Assembly: GCA_003116995.1 (NCBI GenBank)
Contig: BDSL01000099.1
Span: 62,001 to 126,000 of the forward strand
Length of the DNA: 64,000 nt
Source: Yamagishiella unicocca
Lineage: Eukaryota > Chlorophyta > Chlorophyceae > Chlamydomonadales > Volvocaceae
Direction: 5' to 3'
In this document: one piece after another, positions 12,292 through 24,800 of the stretch
How the letters are laid out: every line of letters starts with the position of its first letter
Numbering within the stretch: position 1 is the first letter of the stretch
Position numbers and translations under genes: made by a program
The notes under the pieces: generated by a model
Database searches by the model: none
The model's input: the letters and a program-made list of their open reading frames with translations, nothing else
Told to the model about the DNA's origin: nothing

Positions 12292-15200
12292 CTAGTCCGA
12301 CTGCCCCGCCCACAGCCCCAGCGCACACGCCAATACGAAGTAGGTCGCGTACCAAGCCCGCGCGAACACGTAAAACCGTTCCGGCAGCGACCCGCGGTTC
12401 ATCAGCCCCGCCGCCGCCACCGCCGCGTTATACACCACCAAGAACACGCAGCCCAGCGCCACCTCAGGCCGCAGCACCACGTTCGCGTGGCTGACGTGGC
12501 GCCTCGCAAAGTACGACCCGAAGCCCAGCGCCATGGATGCCAGCATGTTGAACAGCGGCCCCGCAAAGCAGGCGGTGAGTGCCATGGTGGGCTGGCCCCG
12601 GCGAGCCATGGCCGGGTTACCGAAAAAGTCCCCCAGGCTGTTCCCCCACGCCAGCAAGGTGAGCCCCATGACGGAGGCGGGCATGTGGAGCAGGCTGGCC
12701 AGCAGCGAGATGACCCCCACCACCTCGGAGGCGAGGGTGTCGATCCAGATGATCCCCATGAAGAAGCCAAACACGGCAAAGGCCGCGGGACCGAAGGCGA
12801 AGCTGGTGCCAAAGTCCCAGTCAGGCAAGGCGTCGTCTTCGCCGGCGGTGAAATAGCCCACAGCCGCCGCCAGACATGCGCCCGCGGCCAGGGCTATCAG
12901 TGCGGCTAGGAAGGAGCCGGGGGTCAGGTAGGCGGCGGCCAGCAGGGGCGCGCCGATGCAGGTGGCGACGAGCCAGCGGCGGCTGTAGGTGGCCGGGTCC
13001 ACGAAGGGGATGGTGAAGCGCAGGGCGGCGTAGACGGGCAGCAGCAGCGGGAAGGTCACTGCGCGCCAGCGGCGGCGGATGCTGTTCGCGGGCATCTCCT
13101 CCCACTCGCCGCTGGTGCCTGAGCCCAGGGATGGGCCGCCGGGGCAAGGCAGGCGTGGCGGCGCCGGCGTTAAGGCACGGATGAGGGTGGAGTCGGCGCA
13201 GCCGGTATGGCGCGGCGGAGTATGCGCGCTGGCGGAGTGGCAGGAGGGTAAGGCGTGGGCGGCTCCCCCAGCAAGCATTCGGAGGGAGGAGGCAGTGCGT
13301 AAGGGGCCCCCGCAACACACAGCGACAACCAACCGACCCTGGATCCGGCCGTACGAAACCTACCAACGGTAAGCTCGTAGCGAACTTTTCCCCACAGCCC
13401 GCGTGACACCGCCGTCCGCCGCGAGGACGCCACTGACGCAGCGTCGCCGTCGCCGCCCACGCTGCCGCCGCCAGCGTCACGCCGGTGGCTGTGCGCCTCC
13501 AGCAGACCCTCCTCCTCCTCGTCGCTGTCGTCGTACTCCTCCCCAGAGCCCTCACCGTCCCATGGAGCGAGCGACAGCCCGGGCGCCAATCGTCCGGCAG
13601 GTGCTGCCGTCGCCGCCTTGCCAGACGTCATATCGGCCGCCGCCGCCACGGCGCCAGCTGCCTCCGGGGTGGCGATCATCGCGGCGGCAGCAGCGGCGGC
13701 GCTGGTCGCCCCCGCCGGCGCTGCGTCGACTGGGACGGGCGCCGCCAGTGCCGACCCGTTCAGTGAGGACAGCGTCACCAGCTGCGAGCCGCCGGCAGCA
13801 GCTGCGTCGCTGGCGCCAGAAGTCGGAGGCGGCAGCGGTGGCGCACGGTAAGCTGCGGGGATGGGAGCGAGGAAGTTGTCCAGGGCGGGGCAGTGAGGGC
13901 AGTTAGTCCAAATGCTGTGTTCGTGTCAGCGCCTCAGCGCCTCAGCGCCTCAGAGCCGCGGGGTCACTGCACGTAACCCCGTCTCTGCATTCGTTGCCCT
14001 GCCCCCACTCTCCCTACAACAGCAGTAGCCCATAACCAGCCTAAGCCTCAATGGCGACCCACATCACCGGCCCGGCCTCACTCACCCGCCCCCTCGCCAC
14101 CCACACCGGACGCGCCCAGCTCCAGGCTCGACACCAGCGGTGCCGCGCCCCGCCCTCGCCGCCCGCTGCCGTGGGACCGCCGGGAGCGGCGGCGCAGCCC
14201 TCCAGCCGCCCCCTCGTCACCCGCCCTCCGCGGCAGCACGGGCTCCTCCTCCCTACTCAGGTCCGCCCACACCATGTTCTGGTAGGCCTTGGCGCTCATT
14301 AGGTGGTGCCGGTGGGGCTGCTGGTGCGGTTGCCGGGCGGCGGGGGAAGCGGGACGGCTGGTGATGCCGCCGCCCTCACTCAGCTCCGCGGCCGTGTCCA
14401 CCAGCGGCGCGGTCAGCTCGCCGGCCCTCCCCCTGGTCAGGCGGGCGAGCAGGGGTTCCGGCAGGCGCAGGGCGCGGCAGAGTGCGGGGCGGAGGGGTCC
14501 GGTTGGCGGTTGGCGGTTGGGGACAGCAGCAACGGACTCGGGGCAGACGGGCAGGTGGGGAGTGTTCAGCTGCCCGATGTCAGTGCTGAAAGTGGTGATC
14601 AGGTCTCGCCGGCTTTGGCTACCGGGCAGAAACTGAATCGTGTGGTGCGAAAGTCCCTCCCTGGGGTAGCACCGGCCCTCGAGGGGTCTCCAGGGAGGGT
14701 GTCACTCACCTGCCGGCAGCTCCACCCGGCCCCACGTCAACCTGGGCCCAGGGCAGCAGGTTCTCGGCCTCGCGCCCCCACCGGGAGCTGAACCTGAAGG
14801 GGAGGGGAGGGTGGCAAGGAAATCCCGTGTACGAAAGAAAACCATTTAGAACGGAAGGAGAGGGGAGGGGAGGGCGAGTGATAGCCCGGGCGAAGCCCCG
14901 ACACGGCTGTCGTTGCAACAGCGCCCATCGGACGGACGCCATTCACGGCGTGAGCTCAGCGGAGGTGTGGCTTCCCGGCCGGGCTGGCTGGCTGGCACAG
15001 ATGCACTCCGCCATGGACCCGCGGGTCTCGATGCCGTCGACGACCCCCAAGGTAAACACCTGCCGAGCTTCATAGGGCACCCGGACATCTGTGCCCTAAC
15101 GATAGTGCCGTACCCGGAGCAGCCGACTGCAGAGCGAAGGACTGCCTTGCCGGCTGCCAGCTCTCTACGCTGCGCCACGCGCGCTGTAACATGGCCTTCC

Positions 15201-18002
15201 CTGGAGCATCCCGAGGGGCTGCTACCCCATGAACACCACTGCTTCTTCGCCGGTCATCCCGCCCCCCCGCCCGCCCTGTATCCACCCTCCCACCCTGTAC
15301 TCCCCCTGCACTCCCCTCTCCCCCCTGCACTCCCCTCTCCCCTTCACCCCCCCTCTCCCGCACCTGCCCGACACCGATGACCTGAAGTCCCTCCACAGTG
15401 TGACAGCCTCGGGGCGCCCCCGCTCGTGCCACTCGTCGCCCACAAACACCCACACGGCGTACGACAGGTACAGCAGTACGGCACCCGCGATGAACCAGTA
15501 CGTAATCTGCGGGCCACGGGCACAAGGGGGCCCCCCGGCAGCGGCAGGACGAGGTTCGCGACCGTACTAGGTGCAGAGGACCCGCACTCCCACCACCGCC
15601 GCCACCCCCACTGCCTCCAGCGGTCGCTCTCTCCTGCCCTGCCTTACGGCTGACCCCCTACTCCCGCCGCCTCGTGCTGTCGCACCCTGCCGCCCACCTG
15701 CCACCCACCCTGCCACACACCCTGCCACCCACCCTGCCGCCCACCCTGCCGCCCACCCTGCCGCCCACCCTGCCACCCACCCTGCCGCCCACCCTTCCGC
15801 CCACCCTGCCACCCACCCTTCCGTGCGCGAACGCCGCCAGCACCATGAGGATGCTGGCGACGTAGATGGCCACATCCCGCAGGGTAGCGCCCCGACACTT
15901 GACGGTGCCCCTGCGCATAAAGAGAGAGGAGGGGAGGGGGAGGGAGAGAGGCGGGGAGGGCAGGGCGGGCAAGCGGAGGGAGGCGGATAGAGCGAGGGCG
16001 AGGGTGCCGGCTCCACACCATGGAAGCTGCAGACCCGCAGTCCTCCTGGCATTTCACACTCGCTGGCACCACCCGGTGGTTCGCAGCTGATGCCCGAGAG
16101 ACCACCACCACCGACACCACCACTGCACCTGCACCTGAGGCGCACGATGTCTGCCGCCGTTCGCCGCCCCTCCCCCCGGCCCGATACCCCAGACCCCCGC
16201 CCACCTGGACGCCCTCATCACCTCCGACGCCACCACGCACTGCACGAACATGGCGGCGCCTGCCGCAGCCGCACCGGGGGGAGGGTGCTGTCAGCCGGTG
16301 CCGTACCACCCGGTGGTGGCTGCACCCACAGATCTAACCACAGATCTAACTGCATCCGTGTTGGCGACCATTTGTTGCGGCAATCGGGTGCATGGGATTT
16401 GGAGCGAGGGCAGGCGATCCAAACTGCTCGTCTGTCTGGTCTGGTCCGGCACCCCATCCGCCCGTGTTCAGAGCCGCAGGCAATAACATATATCAACCTG
16501 ACACAGCCCGGTTCGCGCCCCCAGCCACTCACCCGTCAGTGCCCCGGCGGATAGCAGGACGTCTCCGTTGCGGATGGCGGTGATGTTTGCGGACAGGTCG
16601 GTGGCGCCGTTGCCCATGGCCACGAAGGTGACTGGCGGGAGCCGGCGAGCCCGGCAGGGCAAGTGGCACACGGCAGGGCAGGGCAAGTGGCACACGGCAG
16701 GGCAGGGCAAGTGGCACACGGCAGGGCAGGGCAAGTGGCACACGGCAGGGCAGGGCAAGTGGCACACGGCAGGGCAGGGCAAGTGGCACACGGCAGGGCA
16801 GGGCAAGTGGCACACGGCAGGGCAGGGCAAGTGGCACACGGCAGGGCAGGGCAAGTGGCACACGGCAGGGCAGGGCAAGTGGCACACGGCAGGGCAGGGC
16901 AAGTGGCACACGGCAGGGCAGGGCAAGTGGCACACGGCAGGGCAGGGCAAGCGGCACACGGCAGGGCAGGGCAAGTGGCACACGGCAGGGCAGGGCAAGT
17001 GGCACACGGCAGGGCAGGGCAAGTGGCACACGGCAGGGCAGGGCAAGTGGCACCAGGTGCGCGGGAGGTCCTCAGCGACGCGGCTGGTGCTGTGACTCTG
17101 CCCAGGCGAGCCTGGCGATCAACACGAGGATCATGGTGGCTGTGTTGCGGTCGCTTCTGGGTTGCGTTGCGCGTGGGATCCGGTCTGAAGGCCGCGGCTA
17201 GGCCGGTCAGCTGCGCCGTTAGGTCAGCAAGAGGAGGCCAAGAGCCAGGACGCGCCGCATGGCTATGTTGTGACGTCCTGCCTGCGCAAGCTTCATCGGA
17301 CCACACCAGCACCGTCGCCCCATGCCCCAGGCATGCGCGTCTACTGCTCATCAACTGACCAATCACCAACCGCCACGGCAACTGCCCACCGACCTCCTGC
17401 GAACCTCGGCCGCATCTTTGGGATGCTCTGCGACACGTGCGTCATGATGGGTGAGAAGTAGATCTCCGCCGTGTCGCCCAGCAGTGTGAAGTACAAAGGC
17501 AGCAGCGCGGCCAGCAGCAACTGGAGAGAAGACCGGGGGAGACAGGGGCTGTGTGAGTTGAGGACAAGTACATGGATTGGGCTACAGCAATGGGGTGTAT
17601 GTGCTCCCAACCGCGCGAGAGCGCAGGGAAGGCATCAGTCCCCACGGCTCCAGGGGTGGCTATTAGCTGCTGAGGCCACCAGCTGCAGCGCATCGCGGCG
17701 GCGGCCATTGTCTCCCAACTGTGTGGCGGAAAACCATCCGCATCATCGTCCTCATGGCCACCGCGTTGTGTCGGTGTTGGTGTTGGTGGTGGTGGCGGTG
17801 GTGGTGGTGGCAGTGGTGGTGGTGGTAGTGGTGGAGGGGAGCAACGCACCGTAAAGCAGAAGCTGGGCAGACCTCCATGAGGAGCCACATGGCAGTAGTA
17901 CCACTGGGTATAGGGAATTAGGCTATCGGCCTCACAGCTCTCGAGGACAAAGCTGCACCGCTGCTCAGCGGGCACTTTGTCCAGGCGGTCACAGGCATAT
18001 GG
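12292..18002 (-). CDS. Cation/calcium exchanger (CCX/NCKX type)
   Basis: Ten exons with agreeing phases on the minus strand: 18002-17850, 17520-17394, 16631-16533, 16259-16205, 15910-15817, 15506-15364, 14793-14710, 14585-14107, 13852-13364 and 13118-12292, encoding at least 849 residues. A first exon with the ATG lies upstream and is unresolved; an ATG at 18237 in good context is a candidate. The N-terminus has the family's Cys-rich lumenal segment (CSFVLESCEAD...YTQWYYCH). The alpha-1 repeat is VTFVAMGNGATDLSANITA and the alpha-2 repeat is GLTLLAWGNSLGDFFGNPA followed by a TACFAGPLFNML helix. These carry the acidic/Asn residues that bind cations in Ca2+/cation antiporters. Between the two membrane halves is a long hydrophilic loop (exons G-I, about 350 residues, Ala/Gly/Asp/Glu-rich), longer than in plant CCX proteins. 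It probably exchanges Na+/K+/H+ for Ca2+ at an internal or plasma membrane; ion preference cannot be read from sequence. Two introns are filled with minisatellites. Confidence 0.88.
15684..15823. repeat. 12-bp tandem repeat in exchanger intron
   Basis: About 11 imperfect copies of CCCACCCTGCCG fill most of the intron between exchanger exons 15910-15817 and 15506-15364. The repeat begins at the donor edge, so the splice site GTGGGT is itself part of the array. Confidence 0.9.
16661..17053. repeat. 24-bp minisatellite, 16 copies, in exchanger intron
   Basis: Sixteen full units plus a 9-nt partial of AAGTGGCACACGGCAGGGCAGGGC. Units are nearly identical; one carries AAGCGG at 16949. Because 24 is a multiple of 3, all six frames stay open, producing spurious long frames. 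The array sits wholly inside the intron between exons 17520-17394 and 16631-16533. Confidence 0.97.
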
Positions 18003-18622
18003 CTGCGGTTGGGGGTCGGACTGCAGCTGCCCCGTCGGGGTTTAGGGCGAGGGGTGGGGTGGGGCCGGGCCGCGATTAGGGAGTCGAGGGTGACGAGCGG
18101 TTTACAGCTGTCATAAGCGGTGCAGTCGGTCGGTGTGCCTCGTGCCTCGTTGACGATTTAGAATGCCGCGCCACGTGGTTACCATGGCGATCGGGAGGAG
18201 CAATCGGGGAAATCCACAAGGTGGCGGAGCAATCCATGGCTTACCGCCGGGGCTTCGCTGGTGGGCCGCGCCGCTACACTGAGAGCAGCTGACACTATAA
18301 GCAAGCGTGCGAGAGGGTTAATCATTAGTTTCGCGAGCGTTAAAGCCCGTCCAGGAAGCTAGGCGGACATTGCCCTCGGCGTTGGGCTTGTTGGTTCACG
18401 CCACGATTAAATGACCCTGCTAAAATGATTCGTAATGTGGGTACTATGGCCAATCCAACTACCGAAGCGGTCCAAAATTATACATAGACACGGGTCCAAC
18501 GAGCAGCGACACGGCAGATTGGACCGACAGGGCGCATGGGGCGCCCTGGTATCAAGCCGAGTAACTGCTGCGTTAATATATGTATGTGTATAATTATATT
18601 TTTACAATCCAGTTAAGCACGG
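18003..18622. promoter_or_regulatory. Divergent intergenic region between the exchanger and REX1 genes
   Basis: About 600 bp separate the exchanger (minus) from REX1-S (plus), including the exchanger's unresolved first exon. An AT-rich block at about 18572-18604, just before the REX1-S ATG, is a candidate core promoter for the REX1 transcript. No named motif could be identified. Confidence 0.4.
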
Positions 18623-18995
18623 ATGGTTTCTGCTAAGAAGGGAACGCTGCTCCGCTGGTGAGCTCCGACACCTGCACTCTTGGGGCACGATGCTTATAAC
18701 TAAATCACAATACAATACATACGCAGTGATGTGCCTACAAAGGTTTATGTAGTCCACTTGAATAGCCAGTACAAGGCGGAAGGGTGAGTACCCCAGAAAG
18801 CAGTTATACTGTAACGCTAGCAGCTGACACGGAGGGTTGGTGCTATTCAGGAAGAAAGAATTCATTATAGCTGATCTGGATGAGCAGACTCTGCTCATCA
18901 ACCCATCGCATCTAGACGAGATCCGCGCTGCGCTCAAGAAGTACAGCGACGGGCTTAATTTCGAGCCCACGGACAAGGTTCAGGCGCAGCAATAA
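18623..18995 (+). CDS. REX1-S: TFB5/TTDA-like TFIIH subunit, REX1-S
   Basis: Three exons, 18623-18657, 18727-18783 and 18851-18995, splice in phase 2 twice to give a 78-residue protein. It starts MVSAKKGTLLRCDVPTK, continues with FIIADLDEQTLLINPS and ends in an amphipathic helix (LDEIRAALKKY) and a short acidic tail. This matches the small TFIIH subunit Tfb5 of yeast and TTDA/GTF2H5 of humans: KG.L..CD..., (I/L)xxLDxxxLL(V/I)NPS, then a C-terminal helix, at about 72 residues. The protein stabilises the core of TFIIH for nucleotide excision repair. In C. reinhardtii the REX1 locus (required for excision) is described as encoding a small protein of this kind together with REX1-B. The stop is followed after only 45 nt by the REX1-B ATG, with no room for another promoter. 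Confidence 0.88.
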
Positions 18996-19040
18996 AGGGT
19001 ATTACCCAGCGGAGCTGTCTTCAAGCAGCGGCAGGCAGGC

Positions 19041-20765
19041 ATGGCGGCCACCGACGTCCCAACGGCGCTTCGCGCCTTTCTAGAGGTTCAGAGCTGCCGA
19101 GCCCAGCTGTACACACGTTTTCATGATGGTTTTAAGGCATTCCTGAGGACAAAGTAAGCGCTGGGTCCTGTGGAACAAGGCCTGAGGACGGGCCCACGGG
19201 ACTGCGCCATCGATTTGCAGGGGAGTGATGGAAAAATCCACCCCAGTGAGCGTCTGTTGACGTTATGGTGGTATGCATAATGTAGGTACGACGTCCAGTA
19301 CAAAAGTCTTATGGCGGAGCTGACGGCATCCTTCACCGAATGCTCTAGGAGGGTTAACGCAATTGAGGTGGGTTTCCTTATTGCAGCACTAGTGCTATTG
19401 GTTAATGCCGCACCCCCCGTACAGATGTGGCTCGCTGCCATTAGAAGACTCTTCATTGGCAGATGACAGCCCGAGATAAGCTTCCGCACGCAATCGCTTC
19501 TGTGCTAAACGGTGCACCTGCATTTTATGGGAACGAGCACGCTCACATGACCCGCAATGCACATATGGCCAGCTCAGGGGACTTAATGGCCGCCATCGCA
19601 AAATCGTCGACACGTGCCGTTGCGCACCGTGTGCCACGTAATCCTGTACGCCGCGTCGCCATACCCGGCTGCAGGCAACCCTGAAGGACCTGGGGCGATC
19701 AGATCTGGGAGCAATTCTGCGGGAAATCCAGGTACGGCAGCAGCCAGTTGGCGGGCGAAGATGCGCTTCCGTGTTTCCTGTAAGCGACCTTCTCCTGAGC
19801 TAGCCTGCAATAGTGTCGACATGCGTTGCTGCCGACCCAGATGCCACGTCACCTGCCGCTGAAACCCAATCGTCATGCGCAGAATTCGGAGCGCGACAAG
19901 CTCCGGTTGACGCTGTCACTCCAGGCGCTGAAGCAGGCCGCGGCATTCCGGACTTTCAGCTGGCAGCAGCCTGGTAAGGACGGCGCCCCCGCCTTTGACG
20001 ACGACGAGGCGCTGGCCCTGCTTGACCCTCAGCTCGCGTCCGCCGCGCTCCACCACGCGCACGGACACTCCCACACGCATGCGGAACCCCACGGCACTGC
20101 GGCGGCCACGTCAGCCGGAGGTGGAGCAGGAGGGCAAGAGTTGGAGCCAGAGCTGGGTGAGGAGGAGCCACGTGTAGGTTCTGACAGCGGTGAAGACGCG
20201 GCGCCGAAGGCAAACGGCTGTGGGTCGCCAGGCAGTGCTGGAGCCTCGCACGGTGCGCGGCACGACAGTCATGTGCGGCCGCCGCCCGTTGCCGGCGCTG
20301 CCAGCATTGACCCCAGCAGCAAGTCGGACGAACACGGCCACACCAATGGCCATGCAAATGGCGGTGGTCATGGAGGCAGCTGCGGGTGTGGTGTTGTCGG
20401 CGGGACTCCTGAGCCCTCGCGCCGCGAGTACGAGGCCGCCGTCAAGGAGGCTATGCAGGTGGGGCGGGCACTGCTGCCGCGGTGGCGTGTCCCCGACTGC
20501 GTGCTGTGCGATCCTAGCTATTGCGAGGCCGTTAAGCAAACCTTGATGTTGATTATGGGGCGTATTAGTTGATTTAGGCAGTGTGGAAACGATGGTACAT
20601 CCGAACACATGCGCCGTTGAGCGTCCAGGGTGCAAGGAACTGCGTCCCTCGGCTCCTATCATGTATCACGGGGGACGTCAGCGCCTGCCCGCTTGATGCC
20701 CCTCACCCTACCTTCAGGCGCTGGACGCTTGCATTCGGAGTATCAACGATGCCATAGGCAAGTGA
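19041..20765 (+). CDS. REX1-B: REX1-B, DNA excision repair protein
   Basis: Five exons, 19041-19153, 19286-19367, 19675-19731, 19883-20458 and 20718-20765, with agreeing phases, give 291 residues, close to the size I recall for C. reinhardtii REX1-B. The conserved REX1B domain is an alpha-helical bundle. It is recognisable as RAFLEVQSCRAQLYTRFHDG, then a helix ending RRVNAIE, then LGRSDLGAILREIQ, then SERDKLRLTLSLQALKQA, and a short C-terminal exon (ALDACIRSINDAIGK) that ends the helix started by YEAAVKEAMQ. Exon 4 also codes for a His/Gly/Glu-rich low-complexity insert of about 150 residues. The protein is linked genetically to repair of UV damage; biochemical activity is not known. It lies 45 nt downstream of REX1-S, so it is probably translated from the same mRNA. 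Confidence 0.87.
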
Positions 20766-20886
20766 CGCGGTTGGCATCACAGCCATGCAGATGTGCCTTG
20801 CTTGCAACAGCAAAGATTGGGCTTCGACTAGCATTCGGGGGAAGGAGCTGAAAGTTGGGTGACCTTAAGAGCTATACCCGAAATAT

Positions 20887-20891
20887 TGTAA
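20887..20891 (+). terminator. TGTAA polyadenylation signal of the REX1 transcript
   Basis: TGTAA lies 122 nt after the REX1-B stop. No comparable signal lies between the REX1-S stop and the REX1-B start, in line with one shared mRNA. Confidence 0.55.
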
Positions 20892-21868
20892 TCTAGCCAA
20901 AAGCTAAATGCATTTGGTCGGGGGTTGGATCACCTGCTGTCTTTGTCGAACGCCTCATGCCTCTGCCTCTACTGCAAGCCTTCCTTGCCTGGTTACCCAC
21001 CGTGTCGCATATGATGCGGGGGGATCATCCATGTGCAGGTAATTCCCTGCGACTTCGCTTGCCTGAGGCGAACATGCGCCAATAATTGCTATGCAGGTGA
21101 CCTTCGTATGGAACTAGAGGATGATTAGGCTCACGAGCACCGCAACGTGCTATTCTGCTGTCGCCCTATGCTGACGTGCTGTCGGCCAGATCTGTTGGCG
21201 CATTGTACCGATGCACTGTAGTTATGTCCTAGCGTGATCCAAACGGGGAATATTTAGGTGCCCTCGGCTGACGTGGTCACACATGAGTCAGGCACACAGT
21301 GCCAGGTGCATGTACCGGTACGTGGAATGCTGCTATGTTTTTTTGTAACAGTATGCATTGTAAGGCCGTTTGTGCATTCGATGTTGTGCAAAGAAGTTTC
21401 TGCTCGGCTTCCTTGAACGAACAGCCCGTGACGATCGGGCTCCATCGTGAGCAACGAGCTTCCTAGAGCGCAGGTCCTTATATTGCTGGGGATTTGGTTA
21501 GATAGTTCCTGCTTACCTGCGCCGTCCTGCCTCCTGCGCCGTCGCCCATAAATTTCGTCCAATGCCGTACTTGACTCAGAGATACTCAAGCAGCATTTCG
21601 CTAGTGATAATATTTTGTATTGCATATGCTAACCGTAAAACGTATGTCTCAATTTTGCATTTAAACTTACCGGTATCTCACGCTTACCTGTATCCCAGTT
21701 GTTCAACAGAGGTATAGATTTTCTGCAACCTCTTTACTACCAAGCAGTTCGTTAGTGCAAGGTGCGTCTGAGGCAGGGTCACTGAGCTGGGTCACCTTCG
21801 ACGTATCGTTGGTCCGTCCTTCCGCCGGCTTCCACAGTTGCGACGAGTACTCTCTTTGCAGCCTCAAT
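20892..21868. other. Intergenic, 5' region of ornithine decarboxylase
   Basis: No coding exon was recognised. The part nearest 21869 should hold the ODC promoter and 5' UTR; no specific element identified. Confidence 0.45.
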
Positions 21869-24800
21869 ATGACGCCCATGGAGGTTCTCTTGCCAACTAC
21901 GTCTCTGGTGCCGGAAGAGCTGGCACCGGTGGTTGCCGGCCCGGGCCAGTCCCCGTCTCAGCCGTCCAGGCCTACCGACGCGGAGTCGACCGTTGAAAAT
22001 GGCGACTTCCCGTCGTTTGCCCATCAAGCACCTTCGTCGTCTCGATCGTGCCGGGGTGACGTCGGAAGGACTAGTGTGAGCATATTGGTTTGGGTTTCGG
22101 CATGCGGCGCGACGGGCAGGTCATATTTACGCCTTTAGGTACGAAATGAGGAAACCTGTCGTAACGGATGTCTGCAAGACGATTTGTTTTGCTGAAAAGG
22201 TCAAAGAAGCCCCAGCGTGCAGCTGTTAAAAGGTCAAAGAAGCCCCACCGTTTGCGGCACATTTTCGTGGCTTTGGTTTCATGTCCATAGGAGCCTTTGT
22301 GACAGGTAGCAAATAGTAACAGTCCGGGGCCGCGACTGAGGTCGGGACCGCGAAGTGTTCGATAACACTGCTGCGCGGGTGTTGCGGGCAAGGCGAGGGG
22401 AGCATAAACTGGGTCATTGTGCCCTTTACGCAACCACAACCTCCCATAACACATCGCAACAGACCGGCTTTTGCACGCGCTGCCCCGGTACTTTGACATC
22501 TGAATCTGGGTCACGTCGCACGCTCAGACTGCCGCCATCATCGCCGTCCCCCCCCTCCCTCCACAGATTGGCCACCACGCCAGCGGCTGCCTGCAGGACC
22601 TCAAAGCGGAGGCCGATGTCAAAACTGCGCTGGCGGCTGCACTGCAGCCGATGGATCGTGGCCCTGCAGCCGCGGTACCCGCTGCTGCTGCGGCTGCGGC
22701 AGGGACGCCGGGTAGCACTGCGGCCGCTGCAGTGGACGTGTCTCGGGCGCTGCTGTCCAGCTGGCAGTACCGGGCTACCGGCAAGGCCGCGGTGGCGCAG
22801 GTGCTCACGGATGTGGGTTGCGAGCACCTCAAGTCGGGGGGCCCGAGGGCGATCCAGGAGGTGGTCGTCCGCCACATCCTGCGCCACGACGTCGACAGCG
22901 ATAGCATCTACTGCGTCGACCTGGCGGCACCCTTCCGTCTGTTCAAGGTGCGGCCGGCTCTCCTCCAAAAAGGATGACCGGAAGGGGCCGCTTTGTCTTG
23001 TTTGGGCTCGCGGGCAAGGCATGAGGGGTGGACGACCCCTCCCTCCCTCGCGGTGCTGCGGCACCGATAACGTCCGCTAGTATCCTATCTTCTTAGCCTC
23101 CGCTCCGTCTCCTTGCCGCGCCGCACCGTGGAACCACCACCTTCACCGCCCTCGGTTTGTCGGCCGTAGATTCGCGGAATCTCTTATAAAACCTCCACTG
23201 GGAGTCGGGAGCCAACATACCCTGTCGCGCCTCACGTATCACCCCCACCCCGCGGCACTCCCCGCCGTAACCAGGCCTGGCGCGCCGCCATGCCACGCGT
23301 CTTGCCGTACTACGCCGTCAAGTGCTACCCGGAGCCGGCCATCCTCAAGCTGCTCATCGCGCTGGGCGCTGGGTTTGACTGCGCCAGCAAGGGCGAGCTG
23401 GACATGATGCTTAAGATGGGCGTGGCGCCTTCACGCATCATCTTCGCGCACCCCTGCAAGCGCGCCTGCGACTTCCGCTACGCACGGGAGCACGGTATCC
23501 AGTACACCACGGTGGGTGGGAGCAGGCGCCGGCGCAGCAGTGCCTCGGTTGGTTGGTCTCCAACCGATACCCACACACTCACAACCGCCCGCTGGCCTGC
23601 GCTGCGGCCATTTCCGGGTCTGCGTGGCATGGCACTGACCCGGCCCACAACACTGCCGTTTTACGTTACAGTTCGACACCATCTCCGAGCTGCACAAGAT
23701 CGCAGAGATGGACCCGGAGTTCAAGCTGGTGCTCCGGATCCGCGCTGACGACCCGGGAGCACGCGTGCCGTTGGGTCTCAAGTACGGCGCCGAGGTTTCG
23801 GAGGCGCCGGGGCTGCTGCGCGCGGCCAAGGAGCTGGGCCTGGATTGCTGCGGCGTGAGCTTCCACGTGGGGAGCGCCGCAAAGAACCTTGCGACGTTCA
23901 CAAACGCCATCGAGAACGCGCGCAAGGTGCGAGGGAGGCGAGCGGCGGGGCTGAGGGCAGGGACGGGGACCACCTCAGCTCGCGGTTGGTTTGAGGATTG
24001 AGATGGTGACAAGACGAATGGCAGGCTACAAAAATGCGTATTGCTGTGACTACCTTTGCAAGGCGATGGTAGGGTGCCGGCGCTGCCAGCTCCTCCCACC
24101 CTGGCCAAATGCCCTCCAGGAGCGTGTCTCCTAACACCTGTAGCTGCCACACAGCATCCACCACGCATCGGACAATAGCCTGAATGCCCTCCTCGCCCTG
24201 CCGACCGACCCACTCTCTGCCCCACTGGCCGCCACGATCCCCCAGGTGTTTGACGAGGCAGCGACGCTGGGCTACCGGATGGAGCTGCTAGACATTGGCG
24301 GCGGCTTCACCGGCCACTTCGACGAGATGGGCAACGTCATCTTTGGCGAGATCGCCAACACCATCAACGCCGCGCTGGCCACCTACTTCACGCCGGGCAC
24401 CGAGCTGGGCGATGTGCGCGTCATCGCCGAGCCGGGCCGCTACTTCGCCGAGTCCAGCTCCACGCTGCTGACGCCCGTGATCGGGCAGCGCGACCGGGTG
24501 GCCAAGGACGGCTCCATCCACAAGGACTACTGGCTGACGGATGGCCTGTACGGCTCCTTCAACTGGTGAGCCCGCAGGTCGTGCGTGGAGCACCCGGATG
24601 GGTCGGTTTGCCGCGCACCGCATTTCCTGCTCCACGCATCTCCCCTTGGGCTATTGGTGGCCCGACTCACTGTTACCCCTCCGCTCTTGCTTCCCCCAAC
24701 CCCCAGCATCGTGTACGACGGCCAGACCCCTGAGTACCGCATCGTGCGCTCCCCCGTCCTGCCGGAGCCCACCGACACGCGGCCCTTCGTCTCAACGCTG

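Noticed and set aside
16468..17381. Several 170-280-codon repeat proteins on both strands
   Set aside because: Produced by the 24-bp minisatellite, which is divisible by three; the array lies inside an exchanger intron with matching phases on both sides.
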